Assembly: GCA_026999335.1 (NCBI GenBank)
Contig: JALTPW010000984.1
Coordinates: forward strand, 1-6,829
Reading direction: 5' to 3'
Length of the DNA stretch: 6,829 nt
Origin: Chromatiales bacterium
GTDB taxonomy: Bacteria; Pseudomonadota; Gammaproteobacteria; SZUA-152
Shown piece by piece: positions 5,774-6,829 of the stretch. Positions within the stretch are counted from its first letter, which is position 1. Every line of letters starts with the position of its first letter. The notes under the pieces are model-generated. The model worked only from the letters and a program-made list of their open reading frames with translations. It had not been told where the DNA came from and searched no databases. A program made the translations under genes and the position numbers.

Positions 5774-6648
5774 ACACCGCCATACTGCTGGTCGGGCACG
5801 GCTCACGCCACCCGGCGGGTAACGATGAAATCAATCGATTTTCCGCCGAGTGGAAAACCATGAATCCACAATGGCGGATCGAGACCTGCTTTATCGAGTT
5901 TGCCGATGTGCTGCTGGATGAGGGCCTGGACAATGCCGCCAGGGATGCCGAACGGGTCATTGTCGTGCCATTGATCCTCAATGCCGCGGGCCATGTAAAG
6001 ATGGAGATTCCCCATCACATCGACAAAGCCCGCCAGCGCCACGCCAGCGTCGAGTTTGTCTACGCGGCGCATCTCGGCGCCAATGACAGCATTTTTAGCA
6101 TCCTGCAACGCAGGCTGCGCAAGGTCATGGCCCAGTTGGACATGCCGGATCCGAAGACCACGGGCGTCGTCTTGCTGGGCCGTGGTTCCTCGGATCGGAT
6201 CGCCAATGGAGAAGTCGCCAAACTGGCCCGCTGGCTGTTCGATGAAAACGATCACACACATGTGGACATCGCCTTTACCGGCATTACCTATCCACGCCTC
6301 GAAGCCGTCATCCGCCAGCAGGTGGCCCTGGGCATGACACAGATCGCCATCCTGCCCTATTACCTGTTCGCCGGCACACTCATCGAACGTATCAAGCGGC
6401 AGGTGGAACGCCTGCAACGACAGTACCCGCAGATCGCCCTTGCCCACAGTGACTACTTTGGGTTTGAGCCCGAGATCTACGAGCTGCTCAATCAACGCGT
6501 CAACGAAACCCGTGGAGAAACTGCCCGCATGATGGAGTGTGATGGCTGCCAATACCGGCAGCTGGCCGAAGAACATGGTCACGGCCATGCGCATGATCAC
6601 GCACACCACCATGGACAGCATGAGGGCAAGGCCGAGGTGGCAGCATGA
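5770..6648 (+). CDS. cbiX: Sirohydrochlorin cobaltochelatase CbiX, long form
   Basis: This 292-residue cytoplasmic chelatase puts Co2+ into sirohydrochlorin, the committing step of the early-cobalt B12 route. It has two homologous chelatase halves. The first keeps the metal-binding histidines: His10 in HGSRHP and His75 in LNAAGHVKMEIP. The second has GRGSSD (138-142 region) and LPYYLFAGTLIERI (about 195-208), with the histidines replaced, as in other long forms. The C-terminus carries MECDGC (255-260), fitting the MXCXXC motif that holds an Fe-S centre in characterised long CbiX proteins. The His-rich tail HGHGHAHDHAHHHGQH (269-284) is a likely metal store. The ATG at 5770 overlaps the cobM stop and has AGGAAA about 8 nt upstream. 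An upstream extension in this frame lies inside cobM and is rejected. Confidence 0.95.
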   Translation: MNTAILLVGHGSRHPAGNDEINRFSAEWKTMNPQWRIETCFIEFADVLLDEGLDNAARDAERVIVVPLILNAAGHVKMEIPHHIDKARQRHASVEFVYAAHLGANDSIFSILQRRLRKVMAQLDMPDPKTTGVVLLGRGSSDRIANGEVAKLARWLFDENDHTHVDIAFTGITYPRLEAVIRQQVALGMTQIAILPYYLFAGTLIERIKRQVERLQRQYPQIALAHSDYFGFEPEIYELLNQRVNETRGETARMMECDGCQYRQLAEEHGHGHAHDHAHHHGQHEGKAEVAA

Positions 6649-6829
6649 GCAATACCGTCACAGAACAGCTGACCCGGGCCGGGCAGAAAATCGAACACGA
6701 CTCCTTTGCCATTGTTGACAGGGAAACCGGCGAACACGCTTACCCGCACGATCAATGGCAGATCGTGCGGCGCATGATCCATGCCACGGCCGATTTTGAA
6801 TTCAATGGCCTGACCCGCTTTCATGCGCA
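6645..6829 (+). CDS. cbiC: (Cobalt-)precorrin-8X methylmutase, N-terminal part
   Basis: Only the first 61 codons are in the window; the gene runs off the 3' edge. The enzyme moves the methyl group from C11 to C12, turning (cobalt-)precorrin-8X into (hydrogeno/cob)yrinic acid. The visible part, including SFAIVDRETGEH at about residues 20-31 and VRRMIHATADFEF at about 41-53, matches the N-terminus of CobH/CbiC, where the Arg-Met-Ile-His segment and Asp-Phe are conserved. The full protein is usually a little over 200 residues. The ATG overlaps the cbiX stop (ATGA), and a GAGG lies about 8 nt upstream. CobH and CbiC cannot be told apart here; CbiX nearby favours CbiC. Confidence 0.9.
   Translation, partial: MSNTVTEQLTRAGQKIEHDSFAIVDRETGEHAYPHDQWQIVRRMIHATADFEFNGLTRFHA

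Noticed and set aside
5803..6621. 272-residue open frame antisense to cbiX
   Set aside because: It is a shadow of cbiX, whose motifs and overlaps fix the coding strand.
1..6829. CRISPR array, tRNA or rRNA genes
   Set aside because: No regularly spaced direct repeats and no tRNA- or rRNA-like sequence were seen on either strand.

Overview
The window joins two very different halves. Positions 1 to about 1750 are AT-rich and hold a graveyard of mobile DNA with no intact gene. From about 1810 to the end lies a GC-rich, tightly packed cobalamin (vitamin B12) operon on the + strand. Gene order, protein style and the mix of cob- and cbi-type genes suggest a Gram-negative proteobacterium, most likely a gammaproteobacterium of the sulfur-oxidiser or methanotroph kind. 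That placement is inference from style, not from a marker gene.

Mobile half. On the minus strand lies a 5'- and 3'-truncated ISNCY-type transposase fragment (3-833). Next to it is the remnant of an IS200/IS605-family tnpA (858-1509, minus). This tnpA is broken by two small non-coding elements that both look like MITEs. One is 142 bp (916-1057) with imperfect terminal inverted repeats and a TA target duplication. The other is 261 bp (1126-1386) with 19-bp terminal inverted repeats (one mismatch) and a CTCT target duplication. Removing each element with one copy of its duplication restores one continuous TnpA reading frame of 81 codons, including the HUH motif His-Ile-His. The 142-bp element inserted exactly after that motif. 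Upstream of tnpA (1515-1580) are two hairpins typical of an IS200 left region.

B12 half. A sigma70-like promoter (1810-1836) sits just before a full cobalamin riboswitch aptamer (1849-2041). This is followed by two hairpins, the second of which (2119-2164) buries the ribosome binding site of the first gene. The genes are cbtB and cbtA (predicted cobalt uptake), cobO (corrinoid adenosyltransferase), cobB/cbiA (a,c-diamide synthase), cobM/cbiF (C11 methyltransferase), cbiX (long-form cobaltochelatase with an MXCXXC motif and a His-rich tail) and the start of cobH/cbiC (methylmutase, cut by the window end). From cbtA onward every junction is a 4-nt ATGA or GTGA overlap, so the genes are probably translationally coupled. 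They look like one transcript that imports cobalt, inserts it early into the ring (CbiX, hence probably the anaerobic-type route), and then methylates, amidates and adenosylates the corrinoid, all shut off by adenosylcobalamin-type ligand at the leader.
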